Source: Tahibacter soli (GTDB taxonomy: Bacteria; Pseudomonadota; Gammaproteobacteria; Xanthomonadales; Rhodanobacteraceae). From it: a DNA stretch of 64,000 nt. Positions within the stretch are counted from its first letter, which is position 1. Each line of letters opens with the position of its first letter. The stretch covers positions 310,001-374,000 of the forward strand of contig NZ_JAOVZO020000001.1 of the NCBI RefSeq assembly GCF_025717065.2. The letters are read 5' to 3'. The notes under the pieces were generated by a model that did no database searches, was not told the DNA's origin, and saw nothing but the letters and a program-made list of their open reading frames with translations. Made by a program: the position numbers and the translations under genes. This document shows, one piece after another, positions 26,301 through 34,606 of the stretch.

Positions 26301-29300
26301 CGACGTTCGGCACGACGCTGCTCGACAACACCGCCGATTTCGACGGCGACGGCAGGCCCGACATCCTGTTGCGGCGAAAAGACCTCGCCTGCGGCGCCGT
26401 CGGCTACAACCAGCTCGCGATCTATCGCAACACGATTACGTCCGCGGCGCCCGCGGCATTTCAACTCGCCGCGACGAAATGTCTCAATCGCTACGAGCAG
26501 ACGGGCACTGTCTACGGCGAAGAAATCGCGCACGTCAGCGATCTCGACGGCGACGGCCGTGCCGATCTGGTGATTGCGACGGCCGCGCCGAATACGTATG
26601 CGATCACGTCGGTATTGACGCCGGTGCCCGCCGGCGCCGGCATCGCGCTGGATGTCCGGCCTGCGGCGAACCTTGGCCTCGGCGTCGATCTCGACCTGAA
26701 GGATCGCGTGCTGCGTTGGACCGACATCAACGGCGACGGTCTCGCCGATCTCGTGTTCGCGATCAACAACAGCGGCAACTGGAAGGTTCGCCTCAATCGC
26801 GGCAACTTGAGCTTCACCGCGCGCATCGAGACGGCGACGAGCGGCAATGTCGGCCTGACGCCGTCGGGCGGCGGGTTCAAGTATGCAAGCCATCTGAAGC
26901 TGCACGACATCGACGGCGACGGCCGCGCCGAGTTCCTGCGTCCGGCGCGGATTGCCGCCGCGCTGTGTCCGCTGTACCGCGAAACGCCGTGCGTGAGCGG
27001 TCCGGGCGGCGGCGACGAGCCGTATTGCGACGTCTACGCATGTCCCGACGATCCGCTGACGAACAAGCGCATCCTGCCGCGCGGCGATCTTTCGCTCGGC
27101 CACTACGCCGCTCGCCTGTACGACGCGCCGTACATCGGCGCGGCGCACGATCCGAGCGCGTACCACATGAACGCGGCGAAGTTCGTCATCGGGCCTGTCG
27201 ACGCCGCGACGAATCTGCCGACGATCACGGTGGTCGACGTGCCGACCGACATCATCGGTACGCTGAGCGATTTTTCCGAAAACAGCGATGTCTTCGGCGA
27301 CGGTCTGGCCGACCAGATCAATGCGATCGGCTGCTCGAACTGCGCGGCGGCGACCAGCAGCCCGACCGTCAGTCTGCCGACGCATTTGCCGAGCGGCGAT
27401 TCCGTCAACAGCCTCGTGACGCCGAACTACAAGGTTTTCGTCAACGAAAACACCGGCGCGACGCGGCCCGGCGAGAACCGCACGGGCCTCCCGCCGCGCC
27501 TGCCGGAACTGCTCGACACGGCGACCAACGGACTGGGCGATGAAGCGGTGTGGGACTACTACCCGCTGTCGAGCGACGCCGGACGCGCGGCGGGCGATCT
27601 GCCGTTGTATACAACGGCGCAGAATCCCGCGGCATCGTACGCCGACGACGACCATTTCTATTTTACGTCGTCGATGCCGGTGGTCGCGGCGCTGTATCGC
27701 AGCAACGGCATCGGCGACATCGTCGGTTTCCGCAGCGCGCGCTACGGCTACGAAGAGGCGATGTACAACGCGCGCGGCCGCGGCTTCCAGGGCTTCCGTA
27801 CGATCGTGCAGGAGCCCGAGGTCGCCGCGAGCGACGCGGCCCGGCGCCTGCGCACGACGACCGTGTTCAGGCAGAAGTTTCCGTACACCGGGCTCGTCGA
27901 GAGTTCGACGGTTGCGCGTACGACCTCGTCCGCGCCGAACACGTTCGAGACGATCGGCACGGAGACGAACACCTGGGCCGACAAACTCGCGCGCGAATCG
28001 GCGCAGATCCACCAGCCGCACCTGACCGCGAGCGTTGGCGAGCGTCGCGAGACGCAGGGCGTCTGCGCGGGCTCGGTCGTCCGTACGACAACGACGAACG
28101 CGAACTGGGACGACTACGGCAACTATGCGAACCAGACGATCGCCGTTGCGCCCGTCGCGGGAACGACGCCGGCGACGTGCCCGTGGTTCCTGTCCGCGCA
28201 GCAGAGCACCGTCCAGAACACGTACACGAATACGACCGAGGGCGTGTGGTGGCCCGGCCGGCTCGACGAAACGGTCGTCGCGAGCACGATGTCCTACGCC
28301 GATGCGCTGCCTGCCGGTGTCACGCCGTCGTCGCTCAATCCGGCGTCGACGACGACGAGCTACGCCTGGGACGAAGTCACGCGTGCCGCATTGTCCAAGA
28401 CTGTGTCGTCCGGTGCGCTGTCGCAAACGACGAGCTATGGGTATCCGGCCGGCAACGGCTACGGGCTGCCGGATTCGACGACGGTCGACGCGAACGATGC
28501 GCCGGGCGCACGCACGACGCAGCTCGACTACGGCGACGGCCGCTACTTCGTCTCGGCGACGACGAATCCGCTGAACTACACGGCCTATGCGCAGACGCGC
28601 GCGCGGGACGGGCAGGTCGACATGGCGGTCGACGCCAACGGGTTCAGCCTCAGGACGACCTACGATGTGTTCGGTCAGCCCGTGCGTGTGGACAAGTACA
28701 AAACGGACGGAACGACGCCGCTCGAACCGTCAGTGCGAACCGCGGTGAAGGCGTGCACGAGCGCGAGCAACTGCGGCGGTCCGTACGGCGACGGCGCCGA
28801 CGGCCAGGCGTTCGCGGCGTATCGCGTGACGGTCGTCAAGGCGGGGGCGCCGACGCAGGCGACGTGGTTCGACGCGCTCGGCCGCGAAGTGAAGAAGGCT
28901 TCGCGCGGCTACGATCCGACCGAATCGACGCCGAATCTTGCGACGAGCCCGTGGGTGCAGGCGCTGACGCAGTACGACGCGATGGGCCAAGTTGCGCGTC
29001 AGTCGACGCCGCATTGCCGCGCCGGCAGCACGCTGTGCCCGCAGACCGCGGCGCGGTGGTCGACGTTCGCGTACGACGCCGAGAAGCGCCTGATCGTCAA
29101 GCAGACGCCGGCCGCGGACGGTCCGCAGGGCGTGACCGGCCCGCCGGTCGCGCGCGACACCCGGAGCGTCTACACCTACAGCGGCGGCACGACGGCGGTG
29201 ACGGTGAGCTGCGTGCTGCCCGGCGGCGGCACGTGTACCGGCGATGCCATCACCGTGAAGCGCTACAGCGACTTCGCCGGCCAGCTCGCGCAGACCAACG

Positions 29301-32041
29301 ACGCGCTCGACGGCGTCACGCGCTACTGGCATGACGCGGCGAACCGGCCGGTGGCCATCGTCGACGCCAAGGGCTCGGTGACGCGTGCCGAATACGACAG
29401 CTTCGGCCGTCGTACGAAGTCGGTCGACCCGAACCAGGGAACGTGGTCGTTCACGTACAACGGCTTCGGCGAAGTGCTGACGCAGACCGACGGGCGCGAC
29501 ATCGTCACGTCGTTCGGCTACGACGCGCTGGGTCGCATGGTCTTGCGCAAGGCGAAGCAGACCGCGACTCAAGGCGCCTATCTGGAGCAGACGGACATCG
29601 GCGCGGGCATCGTCGCGGAAGAGACGATCGATACGTGGACCTATCACGATTCGACGTTCCCGAAAGGCGCGCTCGCCAGCGTGAGTCGCAGGATCGGCCT
29701 GTGGAACGCCGCCCAGGAAAGCGTGTCGTGGGTGCCGTGGATGGAGGCGTACATCTACGACACGACGGGCCGCACGTCGAAAATCGCCACGTACATCGCA
29801 GAGACTCGCTCGCCGGCGACGACGTCGTTCGAGACCAGGCTCGAATACGACGAAACGTACAACCGTGAAAAAGTAAGAGAGTACCCGACGAAGCTGCGCG
29901 TGCAGTCGACGTACACGGCCTACGGCCAGCCGCATCGTATGCGCGACGCCGACATGCAGATGGACTATCTGACGGTCGACCAGCGCGACAACTGGGGCAA
30001 CGTCGTCCGACAGATGTACGGCAACAACACGGCGGGCGTGTTCACCTCGAACCCGGGCTCCGGCCAGTCGCAGCAGCGCCGGTGGAACCTGGGCGGCGTC
30101 AGCGGCATCGAGGTCGACCGCTACGACTACACGTACGACGCGTTCGGCAACCTGTCGAGCCAGGCGCGCACCTACGTCGAGTCGTCGCGCGTGGAAAGTT
30201 ACGCCTACGACAAGCTGCACCGGCTCAAGACGGCGAACTCGGGCACTTCCGATCCGGTGTTCGGCTCGGTCACGTACGAATACGACGCGGTCGGCAACCT
30301 GCGCGCGAAGAGCGACTACAGCAACAGGCTCGGCCAGGGCGCGACGGAACCGTATCAGTACACGGATCCGCTCCATCCGAACGCCGTCACGAAGGTGACG
30401 CAGAGTACGGCGACGCAGGGCACGGTCGTCCGCGACTACAGCTACGACAAGAACGGCAACCTCGTCGGCGGCACGGTGCAGGGCGCATACGATCCGCAGA
30501 ACCTGCCGCGCAAGCTGGTGCGCGGCACCGCGACGACGCTGTTCGACTACGCGCCGAACGGGCAGCGCTACCGCGAGCGGCAGGTCGGCGGTGCGAGCCC
30601 GGCGAAGCTGACGCTGCCATTCGGCCTGGAGCGCCTGACCGACCGCATCGCGCGGCACGAGCTCGGCGAAGTCGTGGTGCGGCGTTTCCGATATGGAGAG
30701 ACGCAGTACGACGCGCAAACGACGGTCTTGTACAACTATCACGACCGCCTGGGTTCGACATCGGCGATCGCCGACGGCAACGGCCAGATCGCAACGACCG
30801 ACTATCTCGTGTTCGACGCGTTCGGCATGCCGCGCGACGGCGATTTCACGACGCGCTACACCGGCATGACTCCGGAGAGCGGCACCATCGGGCTGCTTCT
30901 GCTCGGCAACAAGACGGAACGCGGTTTCACCGGCCACCAGCACCTCGACTCGGTGCAGCTGATCCATATGAACGGTCGGGCGTACGATCCGCGGCTGGGG
31001 CGGTTTTTGTCGGTGGATCCGATTATTCAGTTTCCGACGAATAGTCAGTCGTTGAATCCGTATAGCTACATTCTCAACAATCCGATGGCGGGGAGGGATC
31101 CGTCCGGCTACGGGAGTTGCAGCGAGACAAAAACTGAAGACGCAGACGTTGGCGATACCTGCACTTTCATGCTGCGTGACCCGCGCTCGGCGAACAAGCT
31201 TGGTGAGTTCGCCACAGTGGTCGTCGGTGATTCCTTCACCGGGAACGTCAGTGTGGCGCTAACAACCGGAGCTCATGGAGAACCTTCCTACAGTTGTCCA
31301 ACAAGCTGCTCCGGAAATGGCGGCAAGACAACTCAAGGAGCCAATCCCAGTTCGCAAAATGATGGGTCGAGCGGCGGACCAAGCGATATCGAGACTGCGA
31401 CGTCTACACCAGGTCAGCAGGCGAGCCAGAATGTATTGGGTGCTGCAAAAGCGGGTGCCGGTGCTGTGCTTACAGGTGCGGAGTTTCTTCTGCCTCAAAA
31501 TGGCACGGAAGTCGCTGTAGGCATGGCGGTAGGTCCATCGCTAAAGTTGCTTGAGAAGGCCGGCAAGGGAACGATGAGAGCGCTTGGGCGAGACCTTGAT
31601 CGACTTTCTGACGAACTCGGCGCGATGGTGGCCGCCAAGCCTTCTCAGGATCTGTATAGGCTGGGCGAGCCAGCTGAACAGATAGAGAGAACTTTCGATC
31701 ATGCTCTAAATCCTCAGCTGTATATTGATGATATTGTTAAGCATTACAGAATAAATCTGCGCGGATCCGGCCAGACAATAACTGCTATTTATGACGAAAC
31801 CTTGCCTCGTGGACAGCTTGGCGTAACCAAGATATCCGAAGGAGGGAGGATTATACGAATTGGTCCAGACGCGTTTGCAAGTCAGGCTACAGTGGCCAAT
31901 ACTGTTGCTCACGAACTGAGTCATGCTAGAGATCTTCTGCGAGGGTTGGAAAAAGATCACGGGGACAATTTCTCAATAGACGACGGATCTGTCTACGCCT
32001 CAGGAAATGCTCTTGAAGATTGGATAGATGGAGGGAGATAA
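23381..32041 (+). CDS. giant secreted SpvB/VCBS/RHS-repeat protein with HELSH C-terminal tip (putative polymorphic toxin)
   Basis: 2886 residues. Signal peptide (1-27); two W-x-P/G-x-G modules (about 50-130 and 190-290); SpvB-like domain (about 475-780, with PDVALSYSSRGGNGVAGMGF); FG-GAP/VCBS calcium-type repeats (DGDGRxD motifs, about 860-1200); long YD/RHS repeat region (about 1660-2460); RHS core (GRAYDPRLGRFLSVDP at about 2532, ending DPSGYGS near 2574). The last 312 residues are a variable tip of much lower G+C with AHELSHARDLL (2843-2853), a zincin-like HExxH. RHS shells of this type encapsulate and deliver toxic tips, so this is probably an antibacterial or anti-host toxin. The start at 23381 opens the signal peptide; the ATG at 23348 does not. 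Confidence 0.88.
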   Translation: MRTMRGTLAALFGAAINLLTFSGVSAAVLPPSPSACPITPPPLEAGSTPTYPGRFWNPNRYGSGWDFLYDERLAQSRLFLLYWFTYGPDGRPTWTIAFPYDVSTGDGHKRYQAELKRPHWDGFRVDRYDPVGSVAITIPNGSTTRAAITWQWTEHGSGEYTECVYDYFRDQIPPTGESTGLNQAYTANWYDSDLDADAGGVGSWGFDLVIGVDAAQNYLQIVTPQIFDTAGRPVWLQYQQLHPGMPPKDNTGNPGDLVYSKSRHGVPTTDCTASDQASANVNERCVDEYVLAAGQPAGDPKNRFHHVFTGVNAAKIAMKATVPAATTGAAAVEWPTALLPDNYRLDTPNVPVQRTTDVNRLVTDRTACFVQQAGTNCPLIVSYTATRNLATVYRYDLNNTAAAPVVVLTGGREGSVTDPLPIGSRVKYKLYGDNDSPAGGQTPLSESAEVRVIGHVNVSDQPLVSLDGDLPAHDPKVGTLAGDAGVSGGAASYTIPITVPPGRNGMQPDVALSYSSRGGNGVAGMGFSLSGLSSIHRCPRTKAQDGTARAVRFDGDDALCLDGQRLMLTEGTYGSAGAVYRTEIDNYTRVTQAGGSLAEPGVCFLAETKSGRKLHFGSWTGEKESPQCQPSIANARVQPVGAAVALSWLVEMVEDYAGNAMTYAYDNRDGSGPQRETLVRSISYTLPSTTVRRVTFDYENRPQGANANDNAISALAGGLSSQTKRLTKITTWVGGEKVRDYTLKYAKFDGDADLSVYSGRSLLRRVTECAFDASTPNGECRPPTTFDWNDGPIGSKLRVVTATGMADAVLPTAVEIEEAHPPYIDVEAPLGGGGEVDPDGPVTTPVDFVLTPLTEDTSEVKYLSVIGDVNGDGRREILARLRTGKNAYTFQLGQTTAARTFARWITIGTEQTFGVPGADDYNGDGYSDGMRMPQGGESNFLRLIRWNRDRGYWPDAPAEGFDALFATVETNIPATFGTTLLDNTADFDGDGRPDILLRRKDLACGAVGYNQLAIYRNTITSAAPAAFQLAATKCLNRYEQTGTVYGEEIAHVSDLDGDGRADLVIATAAPNTYAITSVLTPVPAGAGIALDVRPAANLGLGVDLDLKDRVLRWTDINGDGLADLVFAINNSGNWKVRLNRGNLSFTARIETATSGNVGLTPSGGGFKYASHLKLHDIDGDGRAEFLRPARIAAALCPLYRETPCVSGPGGGDEPYCDVYACPDDPLTNKRILPRGDLSLGHYAARLYDAPYIGAAHDPSAYHMNAAKFVIGPVDAATNLPTITVVDVPTDIIGTLSDFSENSDVFGDGLADQINAIGCSNCAAATSSPTVSLPTHLPSGDSVNSLVTPNYKVFVNENTGATRPGENRTGLPPRLPELLDTATNGLGDEAVWDYYPLSSDAGRAAGDLPLYTTAQNPAASYADDDHFYFTSSMPVVAALYRSNGIGDIVGFRSARYGYEEAMYNARGRGFQGFRTIVQEPEVAASDAARRLRTTTVFRQKFPYTGLVESSTVARTTSSAPNTFETIGTETNTWADKLARESAQIHQPHLTASVGERRETQGVCAGSVVRTTTTNANWDDYGNYANQTIAVAPVAGTTPATCPWFLSAQQSTVQNTYTNTTEGVWWPGRLDETVVASTMSYADALPAGVTPSSLNPASTTTSYAWDEVTRAALSKTVSSGALSQTTSYGYPAGNGYGLPDSTTVDANDAPGARTTQLDYGDGRYFVSATTNPLNYTAYAQTRARDGQVDMAVDANGFSLRTTYDVFGQPVRVDKYKTDGTTPLEPSVRTAVKACTSASNCGGPYGDGADGQAFAAYRVTVVKAGAPTQATWFDALGREVKKASRGYDPTESTPNLATSPWVQALTQYDAMGQVARQSTPHCRAGSTLCPQTAARWSTFAYDAEKRLIVKQTPAADGPQGVTGPPVARDTRSVYTYSGGTTAVTVSCVLPGGGTCTGDAITVKRYSDFAGQLAQTNDALDGVTRYWHDAANRPVAIVDAKGSVTRAEYDSFGRRTKSVDPNQGTWSFTYNGFGEVLTQTDGRDIVTSFGYDALGRMVLRKAKQTATQGAYLEQTDIGAGIVAEETIDTWTYHDSTFPKGALASVSRRIGLWNAAQESVSWVPWMEAYIYDTTGRTSKIATYIAETRSPATTSFETRLEYDETYNREKVREYPTKLRVQSTYTAYGQPHRMRDADMQMDYLTVDQRDNWGNVVRQMYGNNTAGVFTSNPGSGQSQQRRWNLGGVSGIEVDRYDYTYDAFGNLSSQARTYVESSRVESYAYDKLHRLKTANSGTSDPVFGSVTYEYDAVGNLRAKSDYSNRLGQGATEPYQYTDPLHPNAVTKVTQSTATQGTVVRDYSYDKNGNLVGGTVQGAYDPQNLPRKLVRGTATTLFDYAPNGQRYRERQVGGASPAKLTLPFGLERLTDRIARHELGEVVVRRFRYGETQYDAQTTVLYNYHDRLGSTSAIADGNGQIATTDYLVFDAFGMPRDGDFTTRYTGMTPESGTIGLLLLGNKTERGFTGHQHLDSVQLIHMNGRAYDPRLGRFLSVDPIIQFPTNSQSLNPYSYILNNPMAGRDPSGYGSCSETKTEDADVGDTCTFMLRDPRSANKLGEFATVVVGDSFTGNVSVALTTGAHGEPSYSCPTSCSGNGGKTTQGANPSSQNDGSSGGPSDIETATSTPGQQASQNVLGAAKAGAGAVLTGAEFLLPQNGTEVAVGMAVGPSLKLLEKAGKGTMRALGRDLDRLSDELGAMVAAKPSQDLYRLGEPAEQIERTFDHALNPQLYIDDIVKHYRINLRGSGQTITAIYDETLPRGQLGVTKISEGGRIIRIGPDAFASQATVANTVAHELSHARDLLRGLEKDHGDNFSIDDGSVYASGNALEDWIDGGR

Positions 32042-32430
32042 TGATTTCCGATGTTTGGCATGGTGTTCCTGATGAAAGTCTTGCGGATTGGCATCGCGCA
32101 TTCTCGGGGCCGGCTTCTAGCTATTTCGTGGGTGAGCCATGCCCGGTCTGTGGCGAAGTTGGACTCCGTCGATACTATTACCTTGGTCGAGTTGTGCCCA
32201 TGGAGGTGCGTGGTTTTCGTTATAAGGGAAAGGGGGCGCTTTGGCAGTGGTGTGTTTCATGTAAGTCATGCTGGCACGCGCAGGCGCTCGTCCCTGAGGA
32301 GTGGAATGGTACTTTTTTAAATTTCGACCACAGAATTTTGACGTCCTTACCGGGACTGATCAATGATGAAATTGAACGCAGGGCCAATGCGGGCGGGAAA
32401 CTGGACACCCAAAATTCTGCCGGTAGCTGA
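32041..32430 (+). CDS. small Cys-rich protein, putative immunity protein of the RHS toxin (copy 1)
   Basis: 129 residues from the ATG at 32041, which overlaps the giant gene's stop in TAATG. A zinc-ribbon-like pattern is visible: CPVCGE and, 40-odd residues later, WCVSCKSC, with GLRRYYYLG between. No signal peptide, so cytoplasmic. Position directly behind the toxin tip, matching low G+C, and a diverged second copy at 34012 make an immunity role likely, by analogy to other RHS toxin-immunity pairs. The family itself is unknown to me. An intrinsic terminator follows at once, closing the two-gene unit. Confidence 0.75.
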   Translation: MISDVWHGVPDESLADWHRAFSGPASSYFVGEPCPVCGEVGLRRYYYLGRVVPMEVRGFRYKGKGALWQWCVSCKSCWHAQALVPEEWNGTFLNFDHRILTSLPGLINDEIERRANAGGKLDTQNSAGS

Positions 32431-32440
32431 AACCTTAAGA

Positions 32441-32477
32441 GCCGGGCGACGTTAGCGAGAAGTCGCCCGGCTTCTTT
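32441..32477 (+). terminator. Rho-independent terminator of the toxin-immunity unit
   Basis: GCCGGGCGAC (32441-32450), 11-base loop, GTCGCCCGGC (32462-32471), then TTCTTT. Perfect 10-bp stem with a U-rich tail, 10 bases past the immunity stop. Confidence 0.85.
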
Positions 32478-32486
32478 GCGCATCCC

Positions 32487-32665
32487 GGACATCCAGACAT
32501 CCGAAATTTCCCAAGCAACTCGGTGGCAATCGCTCGATGCGCTGACGCCGAGATGCCGTCACGCTGCGGACATGACCATCGCCCGCATGCACATTGTTGA
32601 CGCCCAGGTTGCCGGCACCTATCACGTGGTCTCGCGCTGCATTCGTCGCGCTTGGCTGTGCGGGC
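32487..32665 (+). pseudogene. 5' fragment of HUH/REP-type transposase unit (copy A)
   Basis: About 180 bases that match the leader and first 32 codons of the intact copy downstream at an offset of exactly 187 bases, with scattered substitutions. The coding part starts at the ATG at 32572 (MTIARMHIVDAQVAGTYHVV) and breaks off at CGR, where the leader of the intact copy begins. It is a dead remnant of an earlier insertion or a partial duplication. Confidence 0.85.
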
Positions 32666-32758
32666 GAAATCCTGGACATCCAGACATCCGAAATTTCCCA
32701 GGCAACTCGGCGACAATCGCCCGATGCGCTGACGCCGGGATGCCGTCACGCTACGGGC

Positions 32759-33727
32759 ATGACCATCGCCCGCATGCACATCGTTGACGCCCAGATTGCC
32801 GGCACCTATCACGTGGTCTCGCGCTGCGTTCGTCGCGCTTGGCTGTGCGGGCGCGATCCGTTGACGGGCAGCGACTTCTCGCACCGCAAGCGCTGGATCG
32901 AAGAGCGCATCGTCGCTCTGGCCGAGCTATTCGCCATCGCGGTTTACGCGTATGCCGTGATGAGCAACCACGTCCATCTGGTCGTGCGAATCGATCCCGA
33001 AGCGTCGCAGCAGTGGGATGTGGAAACCGTCCTGCGCCGTTGGTTTGCCGTATCGCCGCGCAAGCACGACACCGACGAAACGCAGCAACAGCGAACCGAG
33101 GCAAACACCGGCAACGAAGCGCGAATCGCCGAGTATCGATCGCGGCTCGGCAGTCTCAGCTGGTTCATGCGCGCGCTGAACGAATCGGTCGCGCGGGCGG
33201 CCAACGCCGAAGATGGCTGCAAAGGACGATTCTGGGAAGGCCGGTTTCGTTGTCAGGCGTTGCTCGACGATGCTGCCGTGCTGAGCGCGATGACGTATGT
33301 CGACCTGAATCCGCTGCGCGCGCGAATCGTCGAGAAACCGGAGGCGGCGAAGAACGTTTCGTTCCGCCATCGCTTCGCTGCGGTCAAGCGCTCCCAAGCG
33401 CCCGACCGCCCGCTGCTGCCGATCGCCGGCAACGGGCCTGCATGCAATGTGAGCGACGTGGAATACCTGAAGCTCGTCGACGAAACCGGACGCATGATCC
33501 GGAACGACAAACCCGGATCCATCGATCGGTCGCTGCCGGCGATCGTTCGGCGACTCGGCCTATCAGAGAGTGCGTGGCTCGGCCAAGTGCAGGGAACGCA
33601 GTCGCGATACTGGCGAGTCATCGGGCGCGTCGAATCGTTTCTCGACAAAGCCGCGGAGCTCAAGCAGCGCTGGCTTCAGGGGCTCGCGTTCGCGAGGCGC
33701 TTGAGGGTTGCGTCGAACTCGGTGTGA
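32759..33727 (+). CDS. HUH transposase of the REP-associated/IS200-like (Y1) superfamily, intact copy B
   Basis: 322 residues from the ATG at 32759. It has AGTYHVVSRC at the N-terminus and AYAVMSNHVHLVVRID with the metal-binding pair His71-x-His73. Downstream are GRFWEGRFRCQALLDD and YVDLNPLRARIV, characteristic of the Transposase_17 group. Such enzymes nick single strands at short hairpin repeats. Upstream it shares a leader with copies A and C (GGACATCCAGACATCCG), and a CTGGACATC-like repeat recurs in the opposite orientation downstream (33931, 33959). The open frame extends to 32594 through the remnant, but that start is not real. The catalytic Tyr was not placed with certainty. Confidence 0.88.
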   Translation: MTIARMHIVDAQIAGTYHVVSRCVRRAWLCGRDPLTGSDFSHRKRWIEERIVALAELFAIAVYAYAVMSNHVHLVVRIDPEASQQWDVETVLRRWFAVSPRKHDTDETQQQRTEANTGNEARIAEYRSRLGSLSWFMRALNESVARAANAEDGCKGRFWEGRFRCQALLDDAAVLSAMTYVDLNPLRARIVEKPEAAKNVSFRHRFAAVKRSQAPDRPLLPIAGNGPACNVSDVEYLKLVDETGRMIRNDKPGSIDRSLPAIVRRLGLSESAWLGQVQGTQSRYWRVIGRVESFLDKAAELKQRWLQGLAFARRLRVASNSV

Positions 33728-33931
33728 CGGCCAGGAGCGCTTCCCCGCTGTTCGCGACATGACTTGTTGACCACTTCTGTGACGCCATTCGTCCCATTCA
33801 GCCAGGACCCAGCATTTGTTGTCGCGAGAGTTTGGTTTTGTGGCCTGTCGAGTGCAAGTAGGCTTCGCGATGGCTCGTGCCGCCATACGGCTTCGGCAAG
33901 TTCAATTTTCTGCTAGATTTTGCCAATCTTG

Positions 33932-33974
33932 GATGTCCAGATTTGCCGATGTCCTGACGATGTCCAGATTTGCC
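33932..33974 (+). repeat. two direct copies of GATGTCCAGATTTGCC
   Basis: Copies at 33932-33947 and 33959-33974, 27 bases apart, just upstream of the second immunity gene. The GATGTCCAG core is the reverse complement of the CTGGACATC found at the transposase leaders, so these may be outer ends recognised by the HUH enzyme. The rest of the 33728-34011 spacer shows nothing recognisable. Confidence 0.75.
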
Positions 33975-34011
33975 CGCAGATTTTCCTCGATTTCAGAAAA
34001 ATGGAGGGGTG

Positions 34012-34380
34012 ATGGCCGCGAAGACTTGGTCCGGAGTGCCCGTTGAGAAATTGCAGGACTGGCGGCGCGCATACTCGAATTTTTCCTCCGAGTATTTCGT
34101 TCACGCACCCTGCCCGATCTGTGGGGGGATGGGGCTTCGTCGCTACTACTATTTTGTTGGGAAACGACTGCGGATTGAGCTGTGCGGGAATTTGTACCAA
34201 GGCAAGGGAGGGTTTTGGGCGTGGTGCACACTTTGCAGGTCGTATCTGCACTCCGAGGCCCTTGTGCCGGAGGATTGGATGCACACGTTCACTGATTTTG
34301 ATCACTATCATCTAACTCCTGTCCCGGATGTTATTGACGAAAAAATCAACGAAATAGTTGGGCGTTCGAATTGCGACTAG
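34012..34380 (+). CDS. small Cys-rich protein, putative orphan immunity protein (copy 2)
   Basis: 122 residues, homologous along its length to the protein at 32041: shared features are WxGVPxExLxDWxRA, CPICGG (CPVCGE), GLRRYYYxxG, YxGKGxxWxWC, CxxC, and an ALVPExW segment. The copies are clearly diverged, at perhaps half identical positions. GGAGGGG lies three bases before the ATG at 34012. No toxin tip precedes it; instead a transposase copy lies on each side. It probably protects against a related but different tip, or is a spare copy moved by transposition. Low G+C like copy 1. Confidence 0.7.
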   Translation: MAAKTWSGVPVEKLQDWRRAYSNFSSEYFVHAPCPICGGMGLRRYYYFVGKRLRIELCGNLYQGKGGFWAWCTLCRSYLHSEALVPEDWMHTFTDFDHYHLTPVPDVIDEKINEIVGRSNCD

Positions 34381-34415
34381 CACGCGAAATGCTGATCGCT
34401 CGGGGAAAAAGAAGG

Positions 34416-34531
34416 CTGGATGTCCAGGATTCTGGATGTCCAGGATTCTGGAAAGCTGGACACCCACCGGAAAGCTGGACACCCGAAATCTGCCAGTGGC
34501 CCTAGAAATCCTAGAAATCCTGGACATCCAG
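34416..34531 (+). repeat. nested short tandem repeats before transposase copy C
   Basis: CTGGATGTCCAGGATT is repeated twice (34416-34431, 34432-34447), followed by two near-copies of GGAAAGCTGGACACCC (34450, 34469), two of CCTAGAAAT (34501, 34510), then CCTGGACATCCAGACATCC. All share the CTGGAyryCC theme. The segment GCTGGACACCCGAAATCTG (34481-34499) also resembles the 3' end of immunity copy 1 (CTGGACACCCAAAATTCTG at 32401), so breakpoints of past rearrangements probably lie here. Confidence 0.75.
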
Positions 34532-34606
34532 ACATCCGAAATTTCCCAGGCAACTCGGCGGCAATCGCCCGATGCGTTATCGCCCGGATGACGTCACGCT
34601 GCCGAC

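Noticed and set aside
23987-28426. 1479-codon open frame antisense to the RHS gene
   Set aside because: Arg-rich shadow of a high-GC gene; the plus strand shows coherent SpvB, VCBS and RHS domains over the same span.
32594-32758. 55-residue N-terminal extension of the transposase
   Set aside because: It reads the remnant copy A in the wrong frame; homology between copies begins at MTIARMHIVD.
34416-34520. possible CRISPR-like repeats
   Set aside because: Units are adjacent tandems of 9-19 bases without spacers, and no cas genes are near.
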